A DNA stretch of 35,968 bases from Chara braunii (GCA_003427395.1 BFEA01000370.1:26016-61983); one strand, 5' to 3'. Shown: positions 11,000 to 19,139, numbered from the stretch's first letter. Made by a program: numbers and translations. The notes: a model not told the origin generated them from the sequence alone.

Positions 11000-11782
11000 C
11001 CATCTTATTTGCTCTTGCCGCCTCTTTTCTTTTCTCCTTTTCCGCTCCTTGCTATCCTCCTCTTTTCTCCACCTCCTTTTTTCCGCCCCTTTCGCCCCCC
11101 TCGCTAAGTAGACCTTGCAGGAGGAGGGAATATCTCCATTTTCTTTCCCTTTTCTTCCCTTTCTTCTCCCGTTTTTGAAGTTTTTTTCTCCATATTATTT
11201 TCTTCCATTGATTGCATCCCCAGTTTGGCATGCATTTAGGAATACCTGTTTTTTTTTTTTTTTTTCCCCTACCAGAAATAGAATGCCGACCAGAATAAAA
11301 CCGTATTCACCACAAGTGGGTAACGGGAAAGAATAAAGCCGTTAGCTCAAACTGGGAAAAACTGAAATTTGCCGACCAGAATAAAGCCGTTAGCCCCTGG
11401 TTAACGGCTTCCAAAACAGAAATTTGGGTTCAGGCCGTCCGGGGGTCAAAATTTTGTTTTTTGTTTTTTTTTTCCTTTTCTGAGTTTTCTCAAGTTTTTG
11501 CCTTTTTTTTTTTGGTTCAAGGTTGCTGTCTGCCAATTTTGGTCTCATTTGGAGCATTGGAAATTTGGAAAATTGTCTCAAAATTTCGGCCTCCATTAAC
11601 CTGCTCTCGTAGTCACATGGGACATTTCTTTACTGAATGCAGCCCGATAAATCTGGTCAGATTCATCAAGGAAAGCCCTAGTGTAAACATGACAAACGAA
11701 AAAGGAGCTTGAGAAAAGAGGAGGATAGCAAGGAGAGGAAAGGAGAAAAGAGAAGAGCTGGCGAGAGCAAACAAGACGAGAG

Positions 11783-11830
<48 letters not shown>

Positions 11831-14321
11831 CAGGAAAGAAAGGTTTAGCAATCAATGTACAGTGTTCCATAACCCATGCCGGAAGTGGAAAACCGATTAA
11901 GGAAATTTAGTCATTTACTAATTTACTTAATTTGGCACCATGCATATAAGCAGCAGATTAAAAGTCAACTTAAAAAAAAAAAAAAAAAGGATCAAAAGTC
12001 AAACTCACCTCAGGGATTCCCGACCGTGGAGCAAAGAACCGAGATACAAAATCAAATTCAGAGTCTTTCCCAACAGTTGCGGCAGTGGCAATTATTCCCC
12101 TCGCATCGATCGCTGCAACCTTTGCCATGTCAGGCATCAGATTTCTGACGTCAGCTTCTGACTCCAGCTCAACCTGCAAGCATACCGAACCAGACCATAT
12201 CCAGTTAGTATTTAATCATTGTGCAATCACAGCGGATTGATCGGCTGTTTGCCAGCTCAGTAGTATCAGCCATGTCAGGCGTCAGATTTCTGACGCCAGC
12301 TCCTGACTCCAGCTCAATCTGCAAGCATACACAACCGGGCCATATCCAGTCAGTACTACTCTGTGCTATCATAGAGAACTGACTGGCTGTTTGCCAGCTC
12401 AGCAGCATCAGCTGTTCGCCAGGTCAGCTATGACGTAATGTAAACACAGTCCAGAACTGAAGCAAACCCTCTGCGTTATAAGAGTATACTCACACTAGGC
12501 CCTCAAAATCACAACATAACGAAGTCTTTCAATTACAAGGACTCAATCTGGCCACTCATTTTGCGATTTCTGATTTTGAGGGCCTATTGTGAGTACGCCC
12601 TAAGTCCGCTTACCGTCACATTAGTACCATTAATGAACTAACTTTACTTCACTCTGAAAAACAGTACATCTGAGAAAAGTGTTCGCTTCACTAACCAACC
12701 AATAAGTGGACACTCCCTTACCGATAACACACCCCTTGGAGAATCTGGTTAGCAACCACGTTCCCTCATTGATTAGCAACCGCACCCGCCTTCATTGCTT
12801 AATAATAAACCAATGGTTTATCAGACAACGAGCGGTCACCTAACCGGGTTATAACCACACTGCTTCATTGGTTAGTAAACCAATAGCCAATAGGTGGCCA
12901 CTCCTTTACTGATAACACACCCCTTGGAGAGTCTGGTTAGTAACCACACTCCACTCCATCGTCGGCTTGCACCCACACTCCTTCGTCGGTTAGCAACCGC
13001 ACTCTGTTGTTGGTTAGCAATCACACTCCTTTGTTGGGTACCTCATCTGATATGCCACCTTTATAAGATAAAGTGGCCTCCTTTGTTGGGTACCTACTAA
13101 TCTGGTTAGCCACCTAATCTGTCTGAAAATTAAGGTCCCCGTTAACCTTCTCTCCTAATCTGGGTTAGCAACCTCAATAGTTTATCAGACAACAAGGAGT
13201 GGCCACCTAATCTGGTAAGCCACCTTTATAAGATAATAAAGTGGCCTCTTATATCGTAACCACACTCCTTGATTTTGGTTAGTAAACCAGCAAAATAGTT
13301 TTATTAGACAAGCGTGTCCGGCTATAACCTGGTTAGCAACCACACTCCTTCGTCGTTGGTGAATAAACCAAAGAGTTTATCAGACAACGAGGAGTGGCCA
13401 CCTAATCTGGTTAGTAACCGCACTCTTTGATTTTGGTTAGTAAACCAACAAAATACTAAAAATAGTTTATTAGACAAGAGTGTCCACTGTCCAACTAACC
13501 TGCTCAGTAACCACACTCCTTCATCGGTTAGTAAACCAATAATAGTTTACTCAACTTTACTGAAAAAATATTCTGGAAGTTAAAGTTTCAACAAAGGGAA
13601 GGCAAGCTTCGTAATACTCTTCATATTACAACCGCCCTGGTTCTGACGAGACCCGCCCTTCTTTTTCTTTTCAGCTGGCGACATGGATTGACAAAATCCT
13701 AGGGTACGAAAACAATCGAGAGGCAACAAGTCGCACATCATCATCAATCCTACGGCACAAAACAATCGAGAGCAACGAGTCAGACACAATCGATCCTATC
13801 GTACAAAAAAAAAAGCAATCTCGAGAACAACAAGTCAGACATTCTGAACGAAGGCATAAACAACAGCACCCCTGGGACAAAAATTATACTACCATCTTTC
13901 ACCCGAATAGAACGCCCTGTCATTATATTGCTGTATGTAGACTGAACGTTGCCCCCAAAATACAGCTATATCGACTGGGCCTCCTATTGGGTTGAAGACA
14001 GTAGGCCACTACCGTAGTAAATGTTTGCGTCTTCTATGTTAAAAAAAACTACAGAGTAACTAGTAAATGTATGAGCATATTTCTTTACAATCCACTCTTC
14101 CCTTTCATACCGCTGGTGTCCTCACTTAGCAACGGCCTGCATACTGCCACGATAGTGTGGCTCAAGCACGGCTGTGACCACCTGCAGCTGATATAAAACT
14201 GTGTTTTCAGAGGAAGCGTGATGGGAGACCAGGAAAATTGATGACCATTTGCACAGGCAGACCAGCAGAATTTTCTATACAGTCCTAGAGTGCCCACACA
14301 CGCAGACGCTCACACACACAG

Positions 14322-14403
<82 letters not shown>

Positions 14404-14945
14404 CATTCATACATTCAGAAATGGAGCATGCCAGGATGAAGGAAGTAGGACAAACCAGAATGTCATTGCCCGTGCTTCTCCCAACAAAGTGCATCTTCAG
14501 ATCCGACTGCTGTCGCCCTTTGAGAGCTTGACCAAGTGCCGTTCGCAACGATGTGCCTTCTTCCCCAACTGCTGCCTCGGCTCGGACTATCGGGAAGTCT
14601 AACTCGATTTGTCCCTTGTACTCCGGTCTAGAGCTCACCGAAGTGGACGTGTCATTTTGCCGCACTGCTGTCGATGACGGATCGCCATGGCCAGTGCTGT
14701 CGGCGGCACCTTCATCTTCCTCTGACTTTTCTGTCGACGGCACCTTGCGGGCAGTTAGCACGCCACTTCTTGTGTGAAATTTGATCTCCTCCTCCTCGAC
14801 CAGTCCTGCCGAGAATACCAACTGGGCCGCAGCTAGCGTGGCATGCCCACAGAGGTCCACCTGTCAACCAATCAATCAAGTCAGCGCACCGGTTGGGTCC
14901 AAGCAACACCCAGGTAAGGCAGAATGTGGCATTCGGGCAGTGAGT

Positions 14946-14996
<51 letters not shown>

Positions 14997-15997
14997 AGGT
15001 ATCGAGGGTGGCGAAGAAGACCTACATGGCCGTGGAGGAGAAAGGTAGAGCAGAGGGGTGGGGAAGTAATCTGGCTATGGAGGGAGGAAGGAGAAGTGCA
15101 AATTGGGCTCTGGAGTAAAGTAGGAGACTTCAAAGGAGAAGAGGAGCAGGAGGAGGGGGACGGAGGGAACGAACAATAAGTCTTAGACTTACCTTTGGCT
15201 ATGGTGGACCTCAATCTCCACCTACTTGGTTAGCAATACATCAAAAAGGCCTCCGTTGTTGTTCCAGTTGATTCATCAGGGATGTCATCCGTGAGTGAGC
15301 CAGGGCAGCTGGGGGTGGAGAGATAAGGCAGAGACAGGTCTGGGAGTAGTGTCTCTTACATCGTCCTGTGTACATCCCGTGCAAATTTGGGATGATCTGT
15401 GCCATATCCGGTGGCATAACCGCGAAGAGGACCGAGTGAGCAAGTGGAGATCTAAAGGAGCCTTCTTTCTGCCGTGGCAGGGAGAGAGACATTTATCGGA
15501 CATCGATTCCTTGTTCCTGTCATTCATGATTTGTTCTTATATTGCTCTTAATAAGAACAGCAGAGGAGGAGAGGAGGAGGAGATTATATGAGGGATGATG
15601 ATGGAGTCATGCTGAGGAGGAGGGAGAGGACGAGGAGGAGGAGGAGGAGGAGGAGGAGGAAACGAGGAGGAAATTATGTGACATTGACATGACGTGGAGG
15701 AGAGCAGAGAGTGAGGCGGATCCCTAAGGCAAAGATTTGTGGTTGTAGTTGTGATTGTGATTTTGCCCTGAGGATTGATTGGTAGTTTCTTGGGATTGAC
15801 AGCACGTAGGTGATTGGTAGAGGGGCTCTTAGAAGGATGGGACGTACATGATGAGAATGTTTCCTATCAGACATCCCGCCCATGCGGGTCTTCTGCCGAA
15901 GTACATCTTTGTGTGATCCCATCGCATATCGTGTGGTGTGCTTGCATGCATATCGTTTGGTGTGCTAATTTTGCCCTTTGCCCTTTTTCTGCTTCTG

Positions 15998-16048
<51 letters not shown>

Positions 16049-17281
16049 NNNNNNNNNNNNNNNNNNNNNNNNNNNNNNNNNNNNNNNNNNNNNNNNNNNN
16101 NNNNNNNNNNNNNNNNNNNNNNNNNNNNNNNNNNNNNNNNNNNNNNNNNNNNNNNNNNNNNNNNNNNNNNNNNNNNNNNNNNNNNNNNNNNNNNNNNNNN
16201 NNNNNNNNNNNNNNNNNNNNNNNNNNNNNNNNNNNNNNNNNNNNNNNNNNNNNNNNNNNNNNNNNNNNNNNNNNNNNNNNNNNNNNNNNNNNNNNNNNNN
16301 NNNNNNNNNNNNNNNNNNNNNNNNNNNNNNNNNNNNNNNNNNNNNNNNNNNNNNNNNNNNNNNNNNNNNNNNNNNNNNNNNNNNNNNNNNNNNNNNNNNN
16401 NNNNNNNNNNNNNNNNNNNNNNNNNNNNNNNNNNNNNNNNNNNNNNNNNNNNNNNNNNNNNNNNNNNNNNNNNNNNNNNNNNNNNNNNNNNNNNNNNNNN
16501 NNNNNNNNNNNNNNNNNNNNNNNNNNNNNNNNNNNNNNNNNNNNNNNNNNNNNNNNNNNNNNNNNNNNNNNNNNNNNNNNNNNNNNNNNNNNNNNNNNNN
16601 NNNNNNNNNNNNNNNNNNNNNNNNNNNNNNNNNNNNNNNNNNNNNNNNNNNNNNNNNNNNNNNNNNNNNNNNNNNNNNNNNNNNNNNNNNNNNNNNNNNN
16701 NNNCCCCTTCCCCTCCCCCCCCTTCTCAACACAAAAACGAATAATCCTGCTTACTTGCCTTTACAGAGAAGACACAACCAACGATCTCCTCCTTTCTAAA
16801 AATGGCCATCGCTGCCGCAAAAAAGGAAGAGAAGAAAAAAAGAAAAGAAAATTCAAAATCGAACGGATAACAAGAAAGGAACGCAGCTCACCTCAATGGT
16901 GGGCGTGAACCATCTTAAATCGAACTCGTTGTCTGGAGCAGGGGTCTTTTCAAAAGGTCGTCGGGGTCGGGGCGTATCCGCTGCCGCGTCCTCTCCTTCC
17001 GACACGTCAGCAGCACCTGGAGAAGCATGTGGACCTGTGCTTTGACCTTCCCGCGCTTCTGTGGAGTTTCCCGCCAACTGGCTGTCATCTGATGTTGTTT
17101 CCCGAAGAACAATGAGGGGCTGACGTGGCGGCTTCTTACGTCTTCTCCGAACAAGGAAGGCCGTCTCAGAGAGATTGAACTCCCGCGCGACCAGCTGCAT
17201 CCATCTGTCACTTCCAGAATACGGCAAGTAGCACACAGCAGCTGGGTTCCCGCCAAACGCCCGGTCTGTAAATGCGTTCAC
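7984..17281 (-). CDS. PhzF family protein (phenazine biosynthesis-like, PBLD/MAWBP type), spliced gene
   Basis: Five minus-strand exons join in phase 0: 17281-16892, 14860-14456, 12173-12009, 10749-10666, 8103-7984. Together they give about 387 residues covering almost the whole PhzF fold: VNAFTDRAFGGNPAAV, NLSETAFL, LRWFTPTIE|VDLCGHATLA, GQIELDFP, FVGRSTGNDIL|VELE, FVSRFFAPRSGIPE|DPVTGSAHC and the ERGG...GRAVMVMAGVLL end. Residues equivalent to the catalytic Glu (LSET), the His of CGHAT and the Asp of DPVTGSA are all present. Bacterial PhzF isomerises dihydro-hydroxyanthranilate, but the substrate of plant and animal homologues is mostly unknown, so no reaction is assigned. Usual family length is about 290-305. 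The excess is two hydrophilic inserts. A short first exon (start Met and roughly 8 residues) was not found. Intron 1 contains an assembly gap. Confidence 0.9.
8104..8512. other. PhzF intron sequence, left end
   Basis: AT-leaning unique sequence immediately upstream (minus strand) of the last exon. Apart from A runs, no repeat is seen. Confidence 0.5.
8513..8579. repeat. (CT)n microsatellite, with a shorter array at 8616-8635
   Basis: About 33 uninterrupted CT units, a short alternating CG tract (GCGCGCGCACGCGCACG), then about ten further CT units. Confidence 0.95.
8797..8926 (+). repeat. Four tandem units of 32-33 bp
   Basis: GCAGTTCTGAGACTTGCTCG, followed by AAGGGCAATYGT, starts at 8797, 8830, 8862 and 8894. 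Only a few substitutions separate the units. It lies in the last PhzF intron. Confidence 0.9.
8988..9023 (+). repeat. Block shared with 9935-9968
   Basis: CAGTACCGTTGCTTTTTTGG, followed by G(C/G)CCAGTC(A/G)ACCTT, occurs here and again at about 9935, in the same orientation and the same intron. This indicates a local duplication or two copies of one repeat. Confidence 0.7.
9067..9186 (+). repeat. Two tandem 59-bp units
   Basis: CCAGGAGAAGCATTCA, a few variable bases, GTACACACAAAAGAGGAG and AAGGCGT start at 9067 and 9126. A third partial start follows (CCAGGCGCAGCG). Confidence 0.9.
9462..9521. repeat. Poly(T) run of about 60 bases
   Basis: An uninterrupted T homopolymer. On the minus strand it could be the tail of a retroposed copy, but no element body or target-site duplication was recognised next to it. 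Confidence 0.95.
9960..10050. repeat. Small foldback
   Basis: TACTACGAAGG (about 9970) and its reverse complement CCTTCGTAGTA (about 10036) could form an 11-bp stem with a loop of about 55 bases. Confidence 0.5.
10441..10610 (+). repeat. Tandem duplication with (AAT)n
   Basis: AACTTTGAAAAA, an (AAT)n tract and CATAGATGGGAAAAACTTCA occur twice (about 10448-10520 and 10550-10604). The trinucleotide tract is longer in the first copy. Confidence 0.9.
10666..10749 (-). CDS. PhzF gene, exon with DPVTGSAHC
   Basis: 28 codons, acceptor AATCCCGCAG|GAC and donor CAG|GTTCGT, phase 0. It encodes DPVTGSAHCTSGPFWASKLG and ends at AYQ. DPVTGSAH is the most conserved PhzF motif, and its Asp and Ser line the active site of characterised members. 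The exon is too short to be found as a stand-alone open frame and rests on the motif match and splice sites. Confidence 0.92.
10930..10997. repeat. (CT)n microsatellite
   Basis: About 29 CT units, followed by a C/T-rich stretch to about 11180, in the PhzF intron between 10750 and 12008. Confidence 0.95.
11181..11785. other. PhzF intron sequence, no nested gene
   Basis: Contains a duplicated AGAATAAAACCG/AGAATAAAGCCG motif (about 11291-11385) and T runs. The stretch TGGTTCAAGGTTGCTG, CTGCCAATTTTGG at about 11513 resembles the one near 31798-31830, so a dispersed repeat may lie here. Confidence 0.4.
11786..11829. repeat. (GA)n microsatellite
   Basis: About 21 GA units. Confidence 0.95.
12009..12173 (-). 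CDS. PhzF gene, exon with FVSRFFAPRSGIPE
   Basis: 55 codons in phase 0, from acceptor CTTGCAG|GTTGAGCTG to donor GAG|GTGAGT. It supplies VELESEADVRNLMPD, RGIIATA and the conserved FDFVSRFFAPRSGIPE, which runs straight into DPVTGSAHC of the next exon. The 5' half of this exon, with its acceptor, lies in a 145-bp tandem duplication (see 12124-12410). Confidence 0.92.
12124..12410. repeat. 145-bp tandem duplication including the 5' part and acceptor of a PhzF exon
   Basis: Unit 1 (12124-12268) and unit 2 (12269-12410) both contain, on the minus strand, TATGCTTGCAG, then (G/A)TTGAGCTGGAGTCAG, then AGAAATCTGA(C/T)GCCTGACAT. Unit 1 is the real exon's start. Unit 2 is a second acceptor with a partial copy reading IELESGAGVRNLTPDMA before it leaves homology. 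It has no counterpart to the exon's 3' half. Confidence 0.92.
12479..12603. mobile_element. Tourist-like MITE with 3-bp target-site duplication
   Basis: The duplicated TAA (12479-12481 and 12601-12603) flanks a 119-bp sequence. Its ends are inverted repeats of about 30 bp: left GAGTATACTCACACTAGGCC, right (reverse complement) GGGCGTACTCACAATAGGCC, both continuing CTCAAAATCA. A TWA duplication with GGGC-type ends is typical of PIF/Harbinger-derived MITEs. A relative with similar ends lies at 22141-22268. Confidence 0.75.
12690..13545 (+). repeat. Degenerate interspersed-motif array
   Basis: Phrases such as GGTTAGYAACCACACTCC, TTGGTTAGTAAACCAA, AGTTTATCAGACAACGAGG and AGTGGCCACCTAATCTGG recur many times in variable order and spacing. 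The array fills the centre of the PhzF intron. It resembles a decayed minisatellite with a higher-order unit of roughly 100-150 bp. The open frames inside it are not credible genes. Confidence 0.8.
13690..13845 (+). repeat. Three short tandem units
   Basis: TACG, a few bases, ACAATCGAGAG(G)CAAC and AAGTC(A/G)GACA-like recur at about 13703, 13751 and 13800. Confidence 0.65.
13890..14020 (+). repeat. Dispersed repeat family, copy C
   Basis: ACCATCTTTCACCCGAATAG, AACGCCCTGTCATTATA, CTGTATGT and GAAGACAGTAGG align with copies A (336) and B (6320). It lies inside a PhzF intron. Confidence 0.6.
14326..14401. repeat. (GA)n microsatellite
   Basis: About 37 GA units, starting some 55 bases downstream (minus sense) of a PhzF exon's donor. 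Confidence 0.95.
14456..14860 (-). CDS. PhzF gene, exon with CGHATLA motif
   Basis: 135 codons, starting VDLCGHATLAAAQLVF directly after the acceptor (GGTTGACAG|GTG) and ending TGNDIL before the donor CTG|GTTTGT. Conserved elements are CGHAT (residues 4-8, His in the active site), IKFHTRSGVLTARK, GQIELDFP (83-90) and HFVGRSTGNDIL. Between TARK and GQIELDF lies a roughly 40-residue Ser/Thr/Glu/Asp-rich insert absent from compact homologues. The open frame continues into a GA microsatellite beyond the donor. That part is intron. Confidence 0.9.
14949..14993. repeat. (GA)n microsatellite
   Basis: About 22 GA units in the PhzF intron, followed by G/A-rich sequence to about 15180. Confidence 0.95.
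15181..15598. other. PhzF intron sequence, nothing recognised
   Basis: Unique-looking sequence without a repeat or a coding signal. Confidence 0.45.
15599..15670. repeat. (GAG)n-rich purine tract
   Basis: Consecutive GAG/GGA triplets with few interruptions on the plus strand. Confidence 0.85.
15999..16048. repeat. (CT)n microsatellite running into the assembly gap
   Basis: About 24 CT units end directly at the first N. The array length is therefore unknown and probably caused the gap. Confidence 0.95.
16049..16703. other. Assembly gap (655 N)
   Basis: A continuous run of N within the PhzF intron between 14861 and 16891. Apparent open frames spanning it are meaningless. Confidence 1.
16892..17281 (-). 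CDS. PhzF gene, first recovered exon (N-terminal half-domain)
   Basis: 130 codons, phase 0 at both ends. The acceptor is TTTGGCAG|GTG and the donor is GAG|GTGAGC. It opens with VNAFTDRAFGGNPAAVC, has NLSETAFL at residues 37-44 (the Glu is the family's catalytic base) and ends FDLRWFTPTIE. Homologues join these last two motifs with about 10-20 residues. Here there are about 75, rich in Ala, Glu, Asp, Pro, Ser and Arg, and probably disordered. No in-frame ATG precedes the acceptor without an intervening stop, so at least one further exon encodes the start. The acceptor lacks a pyrimidine tract because it abuts an 11-bp minisatellite. Confidence 0.88.
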
Positions 17282-17410
17282 CTGCCAAATTCCCGCCAAA
17301 TTCCCGCCAAATTCCCGCCAAATTCCCGCCAAATTCCCGTAAAATTACCACCAAATTCCCGCCAAACGGCCTGTGTGAAAGCGAGTCCACAACGGGCAAC
17401 CTTGCTATCA
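17282..17410 (-). repeat. 11-bp minisatellite and vestigial copy of the adjacent PhzF exon start
   Basis: The unit AAATTCCCGCC (minus TTTGGCGGGAA) occurs at 17287, 17298, 17309, 17320 and, ending CCGT, 17331, then again at 17353 after a degenerate unit. The same 11 bases lie inside the neighbouring exon, where they encode F-G-G-N of the conserved RAFGGNP. Further upstream, about 17355-17402 in another frame encodes a VDSLSHRPFGGNL-like phrase resembling VNAFTDRAFGGNP. The array therefore seems to have grown from duplicated exon sequence. Each unit also matches the plant E2F consensus WTTSSCSS (ATTCCCGC), which may be coincidence. Confidence 0.8.
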
Positions 17411-17816
17411 AGGTCCAGTCTCTTTCTCCTCCTCCTCCTCCTCCTTGTCCTCCCGAACGAACGCCCCTTGTGCTCACAGCTGTCTGGTCCTGTCTGACAG
17501 GTCCCGTCTGGTCCCCCTTTCTGGACCACGTCCCATTCTGAACCTGGTCCTTTTCCGGAACTGGTTTCCCGCAGGTGCAGCGCGCCACCGCTAAATAGCA
17601 GCAAAGGAAAATTCAAATCTGATCCAATATGAAAAGAGAAAGGAGATACCGTCTGACGGGTCCCGACATTGTGCCCTCTGACTGCTCACTGTCTGGACCT
17701 GCTTTCCCCAGGTGCAGCTCCTCACCAATTTTTTATTTTATTTTATTTTTTCTTTCTTTCCTCCCTCACTAATAAACCGGAGCAAAGGGAATTTGGTCAA
17801 GAATCATGAAGAATGG
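17411..17816. other. Upstream flank of the recovered PhzF exons; first exon not located
   Basis: A GC-rich, unique-looking stretch with CTCCTC repeats at about 17430 and a T/A-rich tract near 17732-17760. The phrase TTTCCCGCAGGTGCAGC / TTCCCCAGGTGCAGCTCC occurs twice (about 17566, 17705). The missing first PhzF exon and promoter should be here or beyond, but no ATG-plus-donor of the right phase stands out. Confidence 0.4.
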
Positions 17817-17854
17817 CTGTCTCTTATACACATCTAGATGTGTATAAGAGACAG
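17817..17854. other. Nextera mate-pair junction adapter (assembly artefact)
   Basis: CTGTCTCTTATACACATCT is followed immediately by its reverse complement AGATGTGTATAAGAGACAG. This is exactly two Tn5 mosaic ends joined as in the Illumina Nextera mate-pair circularisation adapter. It is not biological sequence. Bases on the two sides probably come from ends of a circularised fragment and may not be adjacent in the genome. Confidence 0.97.
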
Positions 17855-18236
17855 ATGCTGGGCTGGGATGAACAGGGCAAGGCTGGAATGGCTAGGCTAG
17901 ATTGGATTGGATTGCATTCAATTGGATTGAATTAGATTAGAGTACATTAGATTGGATTGGGCGTGTCTATGGGTGGGTGGGCGTATGGATGGATGGTGTA
18001 CTGATTGATTGGTTAATTGATTGGTTGATTGATTGATTAATTGGAGGGATGGATAGATGGCTGGCTTATTGATTGATTGAGCGAGTGATCGATGAATGGA
18101 TGGATAGATGGATGGGTGGATGGCTTACCGATTGATTAATTGATTGACTGATTGATTGATTGATTGTTGATGGATGGATGGATGGATGGCTTACCGATTG
18201 ATTGATTGTTGATGGATGGATGGATGGATGGCTTAC

Positions 18237-18273
<37 letters not shown>

Positions 18274-18450
18274 CATTCATTGATTGATTGATTGATTGGC
18301 TGATTGATAGATTGATGGATTGATGGATGGATGGATGGATGGACGGATGGATGGATGCCTTATTGATTGAGTGATGGATGCCTTGATTGATTTATTGATT
18401 GATGGATGGATGGATGGATGGATGGATGGATGGATGGATGGATGGATTAG
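17855..18450. repeat. Tetranucleotide repeat field (GATT)n and (GGAT)n
   Basis: Alternating blocks of GATT and GGAT repeats with short interruptions. The higher-order phrase GATGGCTTACCGATTGATT recurs at about 18120, 18186 and 18228. Confidence 0.92.
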
Positions 18451-18478
18451 GGATGCATATGCATGATGAATTGTATAC

Positions 18479-18626
18479 CTGAGCATAGTCGATCTCAGAG
18501 AAGAGTTCGTCTTCTATTTTGTACTTGGCGGCTGTGGCTTGAATGTCATCTTCCGACAGCCTCTGGATGGCTTCGTGAATAACCTGCTGCCTGGAAGGTT
18601 GCTCTGCCCACTGCTCCACAGATGCC
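18479..18626 (-). CDS. Candidate internal exon of an unidentified gene
   Basis: A 148-base open segment lies between an acceptor with a pyrimidine-rich lead (TCTCTCTTGGTGCGCAG) and a donor CAG|GTATAC. It reads 49 codons after one leftover base (entry after two codon bases, exit phase 0). The peptide, [20 protein letters not shown] followed by QRLSEDDIQ...EIDYAQ, is amphipathic, acidic and free of low complexity, unlike its GATT-repeat surroundings. I recognise no family. It is on the PhzF strand but beyond the adapter artefact, so linkage to PhzF is not supported. Confidence 0.45.
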
Positions 18627-18954
18627 CTGCGCACCAAGAGAGAAACCACCCACCACCATCATCAGGCTAATTGTCATCTCACCCAACACTCACCAAACGG
18701 TAGAAAAACGTGCAGCAAGAGGGCGGAGTGGGGAGAGATTTGAAACGAAAGGATTGAAAATGAAAGTGGGGGCCGATGATGAAGGGTAGATCTGTGAACT
18801 GGAAGTGGGTCTTGATCTGATATGTACTCAGCAAAGTTACAATGGTAGAATTTAAGTCATCGTTGAAGTCCTTGTCATTGGAAGAAGCGTGCTGAGCGAA
18901 TCTATCTGTTTATTGATTTAATCCAAATCATGATAAATCGCTTCTAATTCTATG
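18627..18954. other. No other feature seen
   Basis: Unique-looking flank of the candidate exon. If that exon is real, this is intron. Confidence 0.4.
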
Positions 18955-19015
<61 letters not shown>

Positions 19016-19110
19016 ATTGATTGGTTGGTTGATTGATTGATTGATTGACTGATCGACTGATTTGATCGATTGACTGATTGATTGATTGACTGATTGACTG
19101 ATTGGTGGCT
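18955..19110. repeat. (GATT)n repeat
   Basis: Near-continuous GATT/GGTT/GACT tetranucleotides. Confidence 0.92.
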
Positions 19111-19139
19111 CCTATTGGAAGATTAGATGACGTGAAAGT

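Noticed and set aside
12205-12318. A second complete PhzF exon or a second PhzF gene
   Set aside because: Only the first half of the exon is duplicated. Homology stops before the FVSRFFAPRSGIPE part, so it is a partial duplication.
15814-16908. Long open frame across the gap
   Set aside because: Most of it is N translated as unknown residues plus a CT repeat. The real content is an intron.
17855-18450. CRISPR-like or telomeric array
   Set aside because: Units are simple tetranucleotides (GATT, GGAT) without spacers, and they do not match the plant telomere TTTAGGG.
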